From: an uncultured Altererythrobacter sp.
GTDB lineage: Bacteria; Pseudomonadota; Alphaproteobacteria; Sphingomonadales; Sphingomonadaceae
Assembly (NCBI GenBank): GCA_946885545.1
Contig: CAMPGP010000055.1
Location: forward strand, 1 to 10,295
Reading direction: 5' to 3'
Length of the DNA stretch: 10,295 nt
The notes under the pieces were generated by a model. The model searched no databases. It saw only the letters and a list, made by a program, of their open reading frames with translations, and was not told where the DNA came from. The position numbers and the translations under genes are program-made. Shown piece by piece: positions 1 to 6,199 of this stretch. Numbering within the stretch: the first letter of the stretch is position 1; the number at the start of each line of letters is the position of its first letter.

Positions 1-6
1 CATCAT
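1..6 (-). CDS. Possible start of next gene (rsfS expected), cut by window edge
   Basis: The minus strand reads ATGATG at 6-1, so an ATG overlaps the nadD stop codon in the ATGA pattern typical of translational coupling. An AGG lies five bases upstream as a weak ribosome binding site. In related genomes the gene after nadD is usually rsfS, the ribosomal silencing factor, often followed by rlmH. Only two codons are in the window, so the identity is inferred from gene order alone. Confidence 0.3.
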
Positions 7-716
7 GGCGCCTGTACCGGCTCCGCAGCGACTGATGGGGTGGATGTAGGTTCGATTCGCCGGAATGTAAGCTGGTCGCGCGGGGAGACCTGCGAATAGC
101 GGTCGGCCCAGTCTGGGTCGGCGCGGCGGATGGCCGTGGCCGATCGGGGGTCCGGATCGAATCGCAATGTCACCAGGTTCGGCGCACTCCACTGGCCCCT
201 GTCTGCAAATTCGGCGGCATCCACCCGGTGGCGGCGCAGCCAGGCCATCGCGGGGCTCGCGAGGGCACCGCCATCATAGCCCGGCCGCGCGATGACCGCA
301 ATCGGCAAGGTTCGCGCGATGCCGCGCCAGTCCTTCCAGCGATGGAATTGCGCGAGATTGTCCGCCCCCATGAGCCAGACGAACTCGCGCTTGGGATAGC
401 GGCGCTGGAGCGCCCGCAGCGTGTCGACCGTGTAGCGCGTCCCGAACTGGCGCTCGATCGCGGTGACCCGGATGGGCACGCCGCGCGCCTGGCGGAGCGC
501 CGATTTCACCCGCGCCGCAAGCGGGGCCATGCCCGCGCGCGGCTTGAGCGGATTGCCGGGCGAAACGAGCCACCAGACCTCGTCGAGGCCGAGCGCGGCG
601 CGCGCCAGGAGCGAGATTCGGCGGTGCCCCCCGTGCGCGGGATTGAAGCTGCCGCCGAGCAGGCCGATGCGCCGCGCGTAAGTCAGGTGCCGGGTCCGCC
701 GCTCATCGCCATGCAC
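3..716 (-). CDS. nadD: Nicotinate-nucleotide adenylyltransferase NadD
   Basis: Cytoplasmic enzyme of NAD biosynthesis that transfers AMP from ATP to nicotinate mononucleotide, giving deamido-NAD. The 237-residue product has the nucleotidyltransferase P-loop GGSFNPAHGGH (residues 21-31), the family stretch VSPGNPLK (51-58), the substrate-site block GADNLAQFHRWKDW (117-130) and RSATAIR (191-197), the counterpart of the ISSTxIR signature. The start is a GTG at 716-714; no in-frame ATG lies ahead of the P-loop, an in-frame stop lies upstream at 746-744, and no clear ribosome binding site is visible, so the first dozen residues are uncertain. The stop TGA at 5-3 overlaps an ATG at 6-4, which suggests coupling to the next minus-strand gene. 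It is divergent from the M23 gene. I see no proA gene directly upstream, though relatives often have one there. Confidence 0.93.
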   Translation of the reverse strand: MHGDERRTRHLTYARRIGLLGGSFNPAHGGHRRISLLARAALGLDEVWWLVSPGNPLKPRAGMAPLAARVKSALRQARGVPIRVTAIERQFGTRYTVDTLRALQRRYPKREFVWLMGADNLAQFHRWKDWRGIARTLPIAVIARPGYDGGALASPAMAWLRRHRVDAAEFADRGQWSAPNLVTLRFDPDPRSATAIRRADPDWADRYSQVSPRDQLTFRRIEPTSTPSVAAEPVQAP

Positions 717-736
717 TGCGACTAGCAGCGCGCGAG

Positions 737-751
737 GGGCCTGTCAGGCCC
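737..751. repeat. Perfect 15-bp palindrome upstream of nadD
   Basis: GGGCCTG and CAGGCCC are exact reverse complements around a single T at 744. The element ends 20 bases ahead of the nadD GTG. It could be an operator, or fold in the nadD leader as a 5-bp stem with a five-base loop. Neither arm is followed by a T-run, so it does not look like an intrinsic terminator. Confidence 0.5.
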
Positions 752-811
752 GATTGGGTCGAGGGTTCGGGGCAGTAAGCGAACTTGGCGCCGCGAAACA
801 CGCGCAAAGGC

Positions 812-919
812 GAATCGTTCCTGGAAATCCGGTAGATTCCGGAAGAAATAATCGATTCATCCCGCGACTCGTTCGATTCGCCCCTTTGCTGGGGCTGTCG
901 ATTCGACCCCTTCCGATTC
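812..919. promoter_or_regulatory. Cluster of seven GANTC (CcrM methylation) sites
   Basis: GANTC occurs at 812-816, 835-839, 854-858, 866-870, 875-879, 900-904 and 915-919. Four of these (854, 875, 900, 915) share the core CGATTCR in the same orientation. The motif is expected about once per 256 bases by chance and is sparser than that in the coding DNA I scanned here. In alphaproteobacteria GANTC is methylated by CcrM, and promoters carrying it can respond to GcrA. A 5-of-6 match to the -10 consensus, AATAAT, lies at 847-852 within the cluster, but no convincing -35 goes with it. The cluster lies upstream of the M23-bactofilin pair, in a region shared with the divergent nadD. Confidence 0.65.
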
Positions 920-996
920 GCATGATAGCCGCCCGACCATCAAAAAAACGGGACGACGGGGTCGTATTTGTGACTAACTTTTCCGTAGGCGGATGG

Positions 997-2127
997 ATGG
1001 GCCGCCTTCGGACCTTGTTTCCGGATCGCGAGTTTTTCATGCGATCGCAGGGGCAGGTCCGCTTCATTAAGATCTCCTCGAAGGTCCAGCTGACCGCTGC
1101 CGGCATCGCTGCCGCTGCGCTGGTCGCGTGGGCCATCTCGATGGCGGTCATGGGCTGGTCCCAGTACCGCGCGCAGGCCGATCGCATGTCGCTGCTCGAG
1201 CGCGAGGCGCAAGTCGCCACCTCCGAAGAGCGGTTCCAGGCCTATGGCGACGATCTTTCGGCGGTGGCCAAAGAACTCGCGCAGCGCCAGACCGTGCTCG
1301 AGGAAATGGCCGAGATGCTGCCCGAGGACGTGAGCAGCGGCGAGACGGTGACCGATTCGAGCGGCGAAGCCGCCGATACCGTCACCAAGGTCAGCGCGGT
1401 CTTCCCGCAGGCCCGCCCGCTCGCCGAGATCGAAGCCCGCCAGCTCGCGCTGGTCGAGCGAATGACCCACTTCGCCGACTTGCGCGCCGAGCGCGCGGCG
1501 GCCGCCATGCGCCAGCTCGGCCTCGATCCTTCCGCCTTGCTGCGTGGTGCCAGCCGGGAGGCGATGGGTGGTCCGCTGGAGCTTCTCGCGACTGGCCCCG
1601 ACGGCAAGACCGACCCCCGCTTCGAGCGGCTCGGCCTCAGCCTGGCGCGCATGGCTGCACTGGAGGAAGGCCTCGACGGCATCCCCCAGTTCCAGCCCGC
1701 GAGCATCAAGTACATTTCCTCGGGCTTCGGCGTGCGCCGCGACCCCTTCACCGGCGCGGGCGCGCTGCACAAGGGCCTCGACTTCGCCGGGCCGATGGGC
1801 GCGCCGATCTATGCCGCCGCCGAAGGCCGCGTCAGCTTCGTCGGGCGCAAGTCGGGTTACGGCAACGTGGTCGAGATCACGCATGGCAACGGCCTCGTTA
1901 CGCGCTATGCCCACATGTCGAAGTTCTCCTCGCGAGTCGGCCAGAGCGTCGGCGCGGGGGACGTCATCGGCGCGATCGGCAGCACGGGCCGCTCGACCGG
2001 CCCGCACCTGCACTTCGAAGTCCGCATTCACGGCCGCGCCGTCAATCCGCGGCCCTTCCTGGAGACAGCACCCCATGTTCTCAAAGAAGCCAGAGCACGA
2101 ACCGGAGGGAGCGATTCCAATGGCTAG
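997..2127 (+). CDS. M23 (LytM-type) peptidase, inner-membrane anchored
   Basis: Predicted periplasmic zinc endopeptidase that cuts peptidoglycan cross-links, tethered by one N-terminal membrane segment. With the ATG at 997 the product has 376 residues: a short cytoplasmic stretch with FPDREFFMRSQGQVRFI (8-24), a hydrophobic segment at about 31-53, a charged, probably coiled-coil part at about 55-110, a low-complexity linker, and the LytM domain at about 238-355. The zinc and catalytic motifs are intact: HKGLD (H258, D262), YAHM (H306) and HLHF (H337, H339). I chose ATG 997 because the conserved FPDREFF block follows directly and an AGG lies seven bases upstream; GTG 970 is possible, and the open frame reaches back to 754 through DNA that looks non-coding. 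Its 3' end overlaps the bactofilin start. M23 peptidases next to bactofilins shape the cell wall in other bacteria, for example with CcmA in Helicobacter. Confidence 0.92.
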   Translation: MGRLRTLFPDREFFMRSQGQVRFIKISSKVQLTAAGIAAAALVAWAISMAVMGWSQYRAQADRMSLLEREAQVATSEERFQAYGDDLSAVAKELAQRQTVLEEMAEMLPEDVSSGETVTDSSGEAADTVTKVSAVFPQARPLAEIEARQLALVERMTHFADLRAERAAAAMRQLGLDPSALLRGASREAMGGPLELLATGPDGKTDPRFERLGLSLARMAALEEGLDGIPQFQPASIKYISSGFGVRRDPFTGAGALHKGLDFAGPMGAPIYAAAEGRVSFVGRKSGYGNVVEITHGNGLVTRYAHMSKFSSRVGQSVGAGDVIGAIGSTGRSTGPHLHFEVRIHGRAVNPRPFLETAPHVLKEARARTGGSDSNG

Positions 2128-2557
2128 GCATTCCGCACCAGCAGGGTCTACTTTCTCGGTCATCGGCTCCGACGTGACCATTCGCGGAGACGTCTCCGCC
2201 TCGACCGAGCTCCACGTCGACGGCCGCATCGAGGGCGACATCGCCTGCGATTCGCTGGTCCAGGGCGAAACGAGCGCCATCGAAGGCGCAATCACCGCCG
2301 AGACGGCACGCGTCGCGGGCCGGATCAGCGGCTCGATCTCCGCGCGCCAGCTCGTCGTGCTCAAGTCCGCCCGGATCGAGGGCGACGTGCATTACGATGC
2401 GCTGACGATCGAGCAGGGCGCGCAGGTCGAGGGGCGCTTCGCGCACCGCGCGTCGAACCAGCGTGTCAGCGAAAAGCCCGCGGCGGCTGCGCAGGCGCCC
2501 GTCCAGAAGCCTACGGGTGGCGACGAGGGCGAGCCGAAGCTGACGCTCGCCAGCTAG
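2075..2557 (+). CDS. Bactofilin family cytoskeletal protein
   Basis: Bactofilins polymerise without nucleotide into membrane-associated filaments that position wall enzymes. The 160-residue product has the usual plan: a short polar N-terminus, a beta-helical core at about 25-125 with repeated turns such as STELHVDGRIEGD and SARIEGDVHYD, and a proline- and alanine-rich tail from about 130. Two starts are possible. ATG 2075 gives an N-terminus beginning MFSKK, the kind seen in relatives and thought to bind membrane, with GGAG at 2061-2064, and overlaps the M23 gene by 53 bases. ATG 2120 gives 145 residues, overlaps by 8 bases, and has the better ribosome binding site, GGAGGGAG at 2104-2111, eight bases away. 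I favour 2075 on family grounds; both may be used. Overlap with the M23 gene implies co-transcription and a shared job. Confidence 0.91.
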   Translation: MFSKKPEHEPEGAIPMARHSAPAGSTFSVIGSDVTIRGDVSASTELHVDGRIEGDIACDSLVQGETSAIEGAITAETARVAGRISGSISARQLVVLKSARIEGDVHYDALTIEQGAQVEGRFAHRASNQRVSEKPAAAAQAPVQKPTGGDEGEPKLTLAS

Positions 2558-2569
2558 ACAGATCGGATC

Positions 2570-2588
2570 GGCGGGCGTTCAGCCCGCC
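2570..2588. terminator. Possible shared terminator hairpin between convergent genes
   Basis: GGCGGGC (2570-2576) pairs perfectly with GCCCGCC (2582-2588) around the loop GTTCA. It starts 13 bases after the bactofilin stop and overlaps the last codons of the convergent acyl-CoA ligase gene. No T-run follows on either strand, so termination would be weak or helped by another factor. Confidence 0.4.
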
Positions 2589-4249
2589 GCCATCACTTCC
2601 AGCCGCAGCGCCTTGCGGTCGAGCTTACCGATCATGGTCTTGGGAAGCTCGTCGCGGATCACGACGCCCGACAGCCGCTCGTGCTTGCCGACGCGCGCGT
2701 TGAGCCAGGCGCGCAGATCGTCGGCTTCGGCCGACGCGTCGTCCTGCAGAGTGACGTAGGCGCGCGGCGTCTCGCCCAGATAGTCGTCGGGCACCCCGAT
2801 CACGAGCGCTTCCTTCACCGACGGATGTTCGAGCAGGACGTTTTCGACCTGGCTCGGGAAGACCTTGAACCCGCCGACCGCGATCATGTCCTTGATCCGA
2901 TCGACGATGGTGATGAACCCGTCGTCGTCGATCTCGGCGACGTCGCCGGTGCGGAGCCAGAAGGTGTCGGCGATCCGCGCGAAGGCGTGCGCTGCGGCAT
3001 CGGGCCGGTTCCAGTATCCCTGCATCACCTGCGGCCCGGCGATGACCAGTTCGCCCGGCTGTCCTTCGGGCGCGGGCCGGGTCGGATCCTCTTTGTCGAG
3101 CAGCATGACCCGCGTCTGCGGGATGACCTGCCCGATCGTTCCGGGCTTGCGCAGTCCTTGATAGGGATTGGTCGAGACGACCCCCGCGCTCTCGGTGAGG
3201 CCGTAGCCTTCGACCAGGCGCGCGCCGGTCGCCGCCTCGAATTTTTCGCGCACCGGGGCGGGCAGTGGCGCACCCCCCGAAATCGCGATCCTTAGCGCGG
3301 AAAAGTCGGTCTTCGCGATGTCGGGATGATCGAGCAGCGCTTGGTACATCGTCGGCACGCCGGGGAAAGCCGTCGCGCGGGTGCGCGCGAGCGTGGCGAG
3401 CACCTGCTTGGGCTCGAACCGAGGGACCATTGCGATGCACCCGCCCTTGGCCACCGTGCGGTTGAGCACGCAAGTGTTGGCGAAGACGTGGAACAGCGGC
3501 AGCGCGCCCATGATGACGTCGGGCTCGTCGCGGTCGAACGGGTCGATCGCATCGACCTGCATCGCGTTGACGGAGAGGTTCGCATGGGTCAGCATCGCGC
3601 CCTTGGGCCGCCCGGTGGTGCCGCCGGTGTACTGGAGCAGCGCGAGATCGGCGGGCGATGTCGCGACAGGCGCGGGCTCGCGATCGGCCAGCATGTCGGC
3701 CCATTCGCACACATCGGGGCGGCCGGGGATCGCAGCGATGCTCTTGCGCCCGAGCAGCTTGAGCGCGACCCGCTTGAGCGGGCTCAGCATCGCGCCGAGC
3801 CGCTGCACCACGAGCGTTTCGAGCGGCGAGGCTTCGAGCACCTTCAGCGCGGTCGGGAGCAGGCTGGCGGCGTCGATCGTGACGAGCAGACGCGTGCCCG
3901 AATCCTCGACTTGCTGGGTCAGTTCGTCGACCGTGTAGAGCGGCGAGAAATTCACCACCACCGCGCCCGCCATCATCGCGCCGTAATAGGCCGAGACGTA
4001 GATCGGGACGTTGGGCAGGAACAGTCCGACGCGGTCGCCGCGCGCGATGCCGAGTTCCTGCAAACCCGCGGCGACCCGCCGCGCTTCGGAAAAGAGGTCT
4101 CGATAGGAAAAGGTTCGGCCGAGGAAGTCGGCCAGCGGCGCCTCCGGCTTGCGCCGGGCGCTGCGCGCGAACAGCTCGGGCAGGGTCACGGGTTCGAACG
4201 CCGTGTCCCACGGAACGGCATGCTGGTAGGGCGCCTTACTTACATCCAT
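2579..4249 (-). CDS. Long-chain fatty acid (or dicarboxylate) CoA ligase
   Basis: ANL-superfamily enzyme that activates a carboxylic acid with ATP to an acyl-adenylate and then to acyl-CoA, feeding beta-oxidation or lipid synthesis. The 556 residues are full length for the FadD group and all motifs are present: the P-loop YTGGTTGRPKG (207-217), LPLFHVF (250-256), EGYGLTES (347-354), LRTGD (432-436), the hinge and FACS block DGFITIVDRIKD (443-454) followed by VGGFKVFP (458-465), and the C-terminal catalytic lysine K542 in GKLDRK. Relatives are annotated as long-chain fatty-acid CoA ligase or as the pimeloyl/dicarboxylate ligase PimA; the chain-length preference cannot be read from sequence. 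The start at 4249 fits the family N-terminus but has no visible ribosome binding site and lies inside a strong hairpin (4229-4275). It lies 56 bases downstream of trcR on the same strand and converges with the bactofilin gene. Confidence 0.93.
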   Translation of the reverse strand: MDVSKAPYQHAVPWDTAFEPVTLPELFARSARRKPEAPLADFLGRTFSYRDLFSEARRVAAGLQELGIARGDRVGLFLPNVPIYVSAYYGAMMAGAVVVNFSPLYTVDELTQQVEDSGTRLLVTIDAASLLPTALKVLEASPLETLVVQRLGAMLSPLKRVALKLLGRKSIAAIPGRPDVCEWADMLADREPAPVATSPADLALLQYTGGTTGRPKGAMLTHANLSVNAMQVDAIDPFDRDEPDVIMGALPLFHVFANTCVLNRTVAKGGCIAMVPRFEPKQVLATLARTRATAFPGVPTMYQALLDHPDIAKTDFSALRIAISGGAPLPAPVREKFEAATGARLVEGYGLTESAGVVSTNPYQGLRKPGTIGQVIPQTRVMLLDKEDPTRPAPEGQPGELVIAGPQVMQGYWNRPDAAAHAFARIADTFWLRTGDVAEIDDDGFITIVDRIKDMIAVGGFKVFPSQVENVLLEHPSVKEALVIGVPDDYLGETPRAYVTLQDDASAEADDLRAWLNARVGKHERLSGVVIRDELPKTMIGKLDRKALRLEVMAAG

Positions 4250-4275
4250 GTCAACATGGATGCGGTAAGGCGCCC
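4229..4275 (-). repeat. Long inverted repeat (hairpin) over the acyl-CoA ligase start codon
   Basis: On the plus strand the arms are GGGCGCCTTAC (4229-4239) with CATCCATG (4243-4250), and CATGGATG (4255-4262) with GTAAGGCGCCC (4265-4275). That is 19 paired positions, interrupted only by a three-versus-two-base internal loop (4240-4242 against 4263-4264), with the terminal loop TCAA. In the minus-strand transcript the ligase start codon (4249-4247) is in the stem and codons 1-7 form the 3' arm. No T-run follows, which argues against a terminator. A start-occluding translational switch or a long operator would both fit. Confidence 0.8.
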
Positions 4276-4283
4276 TTCAGGGC

Positions 4284-4289
4284 AAGATA
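4284..4289 (-). promoter_or_regulatory. Candidate -10 for the acyl-CoA ligase
   Basis: TATCTT at 4289-4284 on the minus strand matches the -10 consensus at four of six positions and lies in an AT-rich patch just after trcR. A start about seven bases downstream would put the RNA 5' end close to the base of the hairpin at 4275. I see no clear -35, so this is tentative. Confidence 0.25.
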
Positions 4290-4305
4290 TTTTTAGCGGA
4301 GCGGC

Positions 4306-5007
4306 TCAGGCCTGCTCTTCGCCTGCAGCTTCGGACGCGCGCTTGGCTTCGAGCCACGCCGCCGCTTCGGCTTCCTGCACCGCTTCGGCGGCCGCCTTCT
4401 CGTTCGCGTCGCGTTCGGCGCGCAGTTCGGCGATCAGCTTTTCGCGATCGGTCCCGCTGTCGACGACCGCATCCTCGACCACGCCCGCCTTCTTGGCCGC
4501 CTTGGCGACCACGGCGTCGAGCTCGCGCTGCGAACACAGGCCGAGGGTCACCGGGTCCTTCGCCTGGATGTTCTGGATGTTCCAGTGGCTGCGCTCGCGG
4601 ATCGCGCCGATCGTGTTGCGGGTAGTGCCGATCAGCTTGGAAATCTGCGCGTCCGACATTTCCGGATGGTTGCGCAGGATCCACGCGATACCGTCGGGCT
4701 TGTCCTGACGTTTGGACACTGGGGTGTAGCGCGGCCCCTTGGTGCGGGTGACCTCGACCGGCGCCTTCTGCATCTTGAGCGAATAGCCCGGATCTTCCTG
4801 TCCGCGCTCGATCTCCGCCTGGGTAAGCTCGCCCGAGTGGACCGGATCGCGCCCGGTGTACTTGCTGCCCGCGAGATCGTCGGCCATCGCCTGGACCTCG
4901 AGGATATGAAGGCCGCAGAACTCGGCGATCTGCGTGAAGCCGAGCGAGGTGTTGTCGATCAGCCAGGTGGCCGTCGCATGCGGCATCAGCGGGGTGGGTT
5001 GGGCCAT
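4306..5007 (-). CDS. trcR: TrcR (DUF1013) family cell-cycle transcriptional regulator
   Basis: The family is restricted to alphaproteobacteria; its members are named after TrcR, a cell-cycle regulatory protein, and are thought to bind DNA in the cytoplasm. The 233-residue product has the family plan: an N-terminal helix-turn-helix-like part (about 12-42, TWLIDNTSLGFTQIAEFCGL), a conserved middle with KGPRYTPVSKRQDKPDGIAW (90-109), a second helix-turn-helix (about 116-140, MSDAQISKLIGTTRNTIGAI), and an acidic, alanine-rich, probably coiled-coil tail from about 186. The ATG at 5007 has AGGA about seven bases upstream. The gene lies downstream of the terminator that ends the glycosyltransferase unit, so it probably has its own promoter. 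Family membership is clear from the wording; its targets cannot be inferred here. Confidence 0.86.
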   Translation of the reverse strand: MAQPTPLMPHATATWLIDNTSLGFTQIAEFCGLHILEVQAMADDLAGSKYTGRDPVHSGELTQAEIERGQEDPGYSLKMQKAPVEVTRTKGPRYTPVSKRQDKPDGIAWILRNHPEMSDAQISKLIGTTRNTIGAIRERSHWNIQNIQAKDPVTLGLCSQRELDAVVAKAAKKAGVVEDAVVDSGTDREKLIAELRAERDANEKAAAEAVQEAEAAAWLEAKRASEAAGEEQA

Positions 5008-5032
5008 GGAGATATCCTAGGAAATAGGGCCT

Positions 5033-5065
5033 GAAAATAGAAGGGCCGCCCCTCGCGGAGCGGCC
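5033..5065 (-). terminator. Rho-independent terminator of the glycosyltransferase unit
   Basis: Read on the minus strand, GGCCGCTCC (5065-5057) pairs with GGGGCGGCC (5052-5044) in a 9-bp stem with one G-U pair, closed by the GNRA-type loop GCGA. It is followed by CTTCTATTTTC, a broken T-tract. It lies 45 bases past the glycosyltransferase stop and ahead of the trcR start, so it separates the two units. Confidence 0.75.
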
Positions 5066-5110
5066 ATTGCACGAGCCGATTTAGGCGATGCGCCCGGCGA
5101 GGGCAAGCCT

Positions 5111-6199
5111 TTAGGGCGTCGGCCAGGCGGGCAGGCCCTCGCTATCGAGCGCCGCCAGCCCCGCGAGGAACTGATCGGTCGCAGATTCCCAGGAGTAGCG
5201 CGCGCCCAGGGCAGCGCAATCGGCGCGGTCGCAGAACAGCGCGGCGGCGATCGCCCGGTCGAGATCGTCGGACAGCGCGCCGACCTTGTCGGTCACGATG
5301 TCGCGCGGGCCGGCCACCGGAAAGGCGGCGACCGGCGTGCCGCAGGCCAGCGCCTCGATCATCACCAGCCCGAAGGTATCGGTCCGGCTGGGGAACACGA
5401 AGGCGTCGGCGTGGGCATAGCACCCGGCGAGCGCCTCGCCGCTGCGTCGGCCGAGGAAATGCGCCTCGGGGAAGCGTGCCCTCAGCCCCGCCAGCGCGGG
5501 CCCGTCGCCGACCACGACCCGGCTTCCCGGATAGCGGCCGTCGAGGAACGCCTCGAGATTCTTCTCCACTGCGACGCGACCGACGTAGAGCAGGATCGGA
5601 CGCGGAAGGTCGGCGAATTCGGGCGGAACCGGCGCGCGCCGGTGGAAACATGCCAGATCGACCCCGCGGCTCCAGTGATGCAGCTTGGCAAGACCGTGAC
5701 GGCGCAATTCCTCGCGCACGCTGTCGGTGGCGACCAGCACTTGTCGCGCGGGCGCGTGGAACCAGCGGATGTAGCGCCAGAACAGGCGCGGCGGCAGGCC
5801 GGTGCGCTGCGCCAGGTATTCGGGAAACTGCGTGTGGTAGGCGGTCGTGAACGACAGCCCCTGCGCGAGGCAGTGGCGCCGCGCGGCAAGCCCGAGCGGG
5901 CCTTCGGTCGCAATATGGATCGCATCCGGCGCCAGCGCCGCCAGCCGCTTCGCCACCGCACCGGGCGACGATATGGCGAGCCGGATGTCGGGATAGGTCG
6001 GGCACGGTACCGAACGGAACTGGTCGGGCGAGATCACCTCGACGTCGTGCCCGCGCTCTCGCAAGGCATCGCAGGTCGCGCGCAAGGTCCGCACCACCCC
6101 GTTCATCTGCGGCAGCCAGGCGTCGGTGACGATCGCGATGCGCTGGGGGAAGGGCATGGTGGCGGGATCGTCGAGCGGGAAGGGTGCGATGCGGCTCAC
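5111..6199 (-). CDS. GT4-family glycosyltransferase, probably acting on diacylglycerol
   Basis: GT-B fold, retaining glycosyltransferase of the group holding SqdX/MgtA-like and Agt lipid glycosyltransferases, expected at the cytoplasmic face of the inner membrane. The 362 residues show the N-terminal acceptor domain (IAIVTDAWLPQMNGVVRTL, 21-39), a YHTQFPEY block (121-128), the RGVDLACF linker (178-185), the donor-domain YVGRVAVEKN (205-214), VVVGDGP (228-234) and the nucleotide-sugar site SRTDTFGLVMIEALACGTPV (271-290). The first acid of the EX7E motif is Asp274 rather than Glu, with Glu282 as the second. The start ATG overlaps the stop of the upstream phosphoesterase in an ATGA; Met15 is an alternative start. 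With a PlcP-like neighbour the likely role is glycolipid synthesis from diacylglycerol (inference); a polysaccharide or other lipid acceptor remains possible. Confidence 0.88.
   Translation of the reverse strand: MSRIAPFPLDDPATMPFPQRIAIVTDAWLPQMNGVVRTLRATCDALRERGHDVEVISPDQFRSVPCPTYPDIRLAISSPGAVAKRLAALAPDAIHIATEGPLGLAARRHCLAQGLSFTTAYHTQFPEYLAQRTGLPPRLFWRYIRWFHAPARQVLVATDSVREELRRHGLAKLHHWSRGVDLACFHRRAPVPPEFADLPRPILLYVGRVAVEKNLEAFLDGRYPGSRVVVGDGPALAGLRARFPEAHFLGRRSGEALAGCYAHADAFVFPSRTDTFGLVMIEALACGTPVAAFPVAGPRDIVTDKVGALSDDLDRAIAAALFCDRADCAALGARYSWESATDQFLAGLAALDSEGLPAWPTP

Noticed and set aside
754..996. N-terminal extension of the M23 peptidase back to 754
   Set aside because: The extra 81 codons hold no domain and cover the GANTC cluster; the conserved part begins just after ATG 997.
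940..2364. 474-codon open frame on the minus strand
   Set aside because: It lies opposite the M23 and bactofilin genes, is rich in Arg, Ala and Gly with no recognisable domain, and is a mirror frame typical of high-GC DNA.
4229..4275. The inverted repeat as the intrinsic terminator of trcR
   Set aside because: The stem is strong, but no T-run follows on the minus strand and the repeat includes the next gene's start codon.
4272..4296. Small hairpin GCCC-TTCA-GGGC with a nearby T-run as a plus-strand terminator
   Set aside because: The stem is only four or five bp, the T-run is displaced by several bases, and no plus-strand gene leads into it.
3326..4708. 460-codon open frame on the plus strand
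   Set aside because: It runs opposite the acyl-CoA ligase and trcR, has no family features and crosses the intergenic hairpin; the opposite strand encodes complete, motif-bearing proteins.
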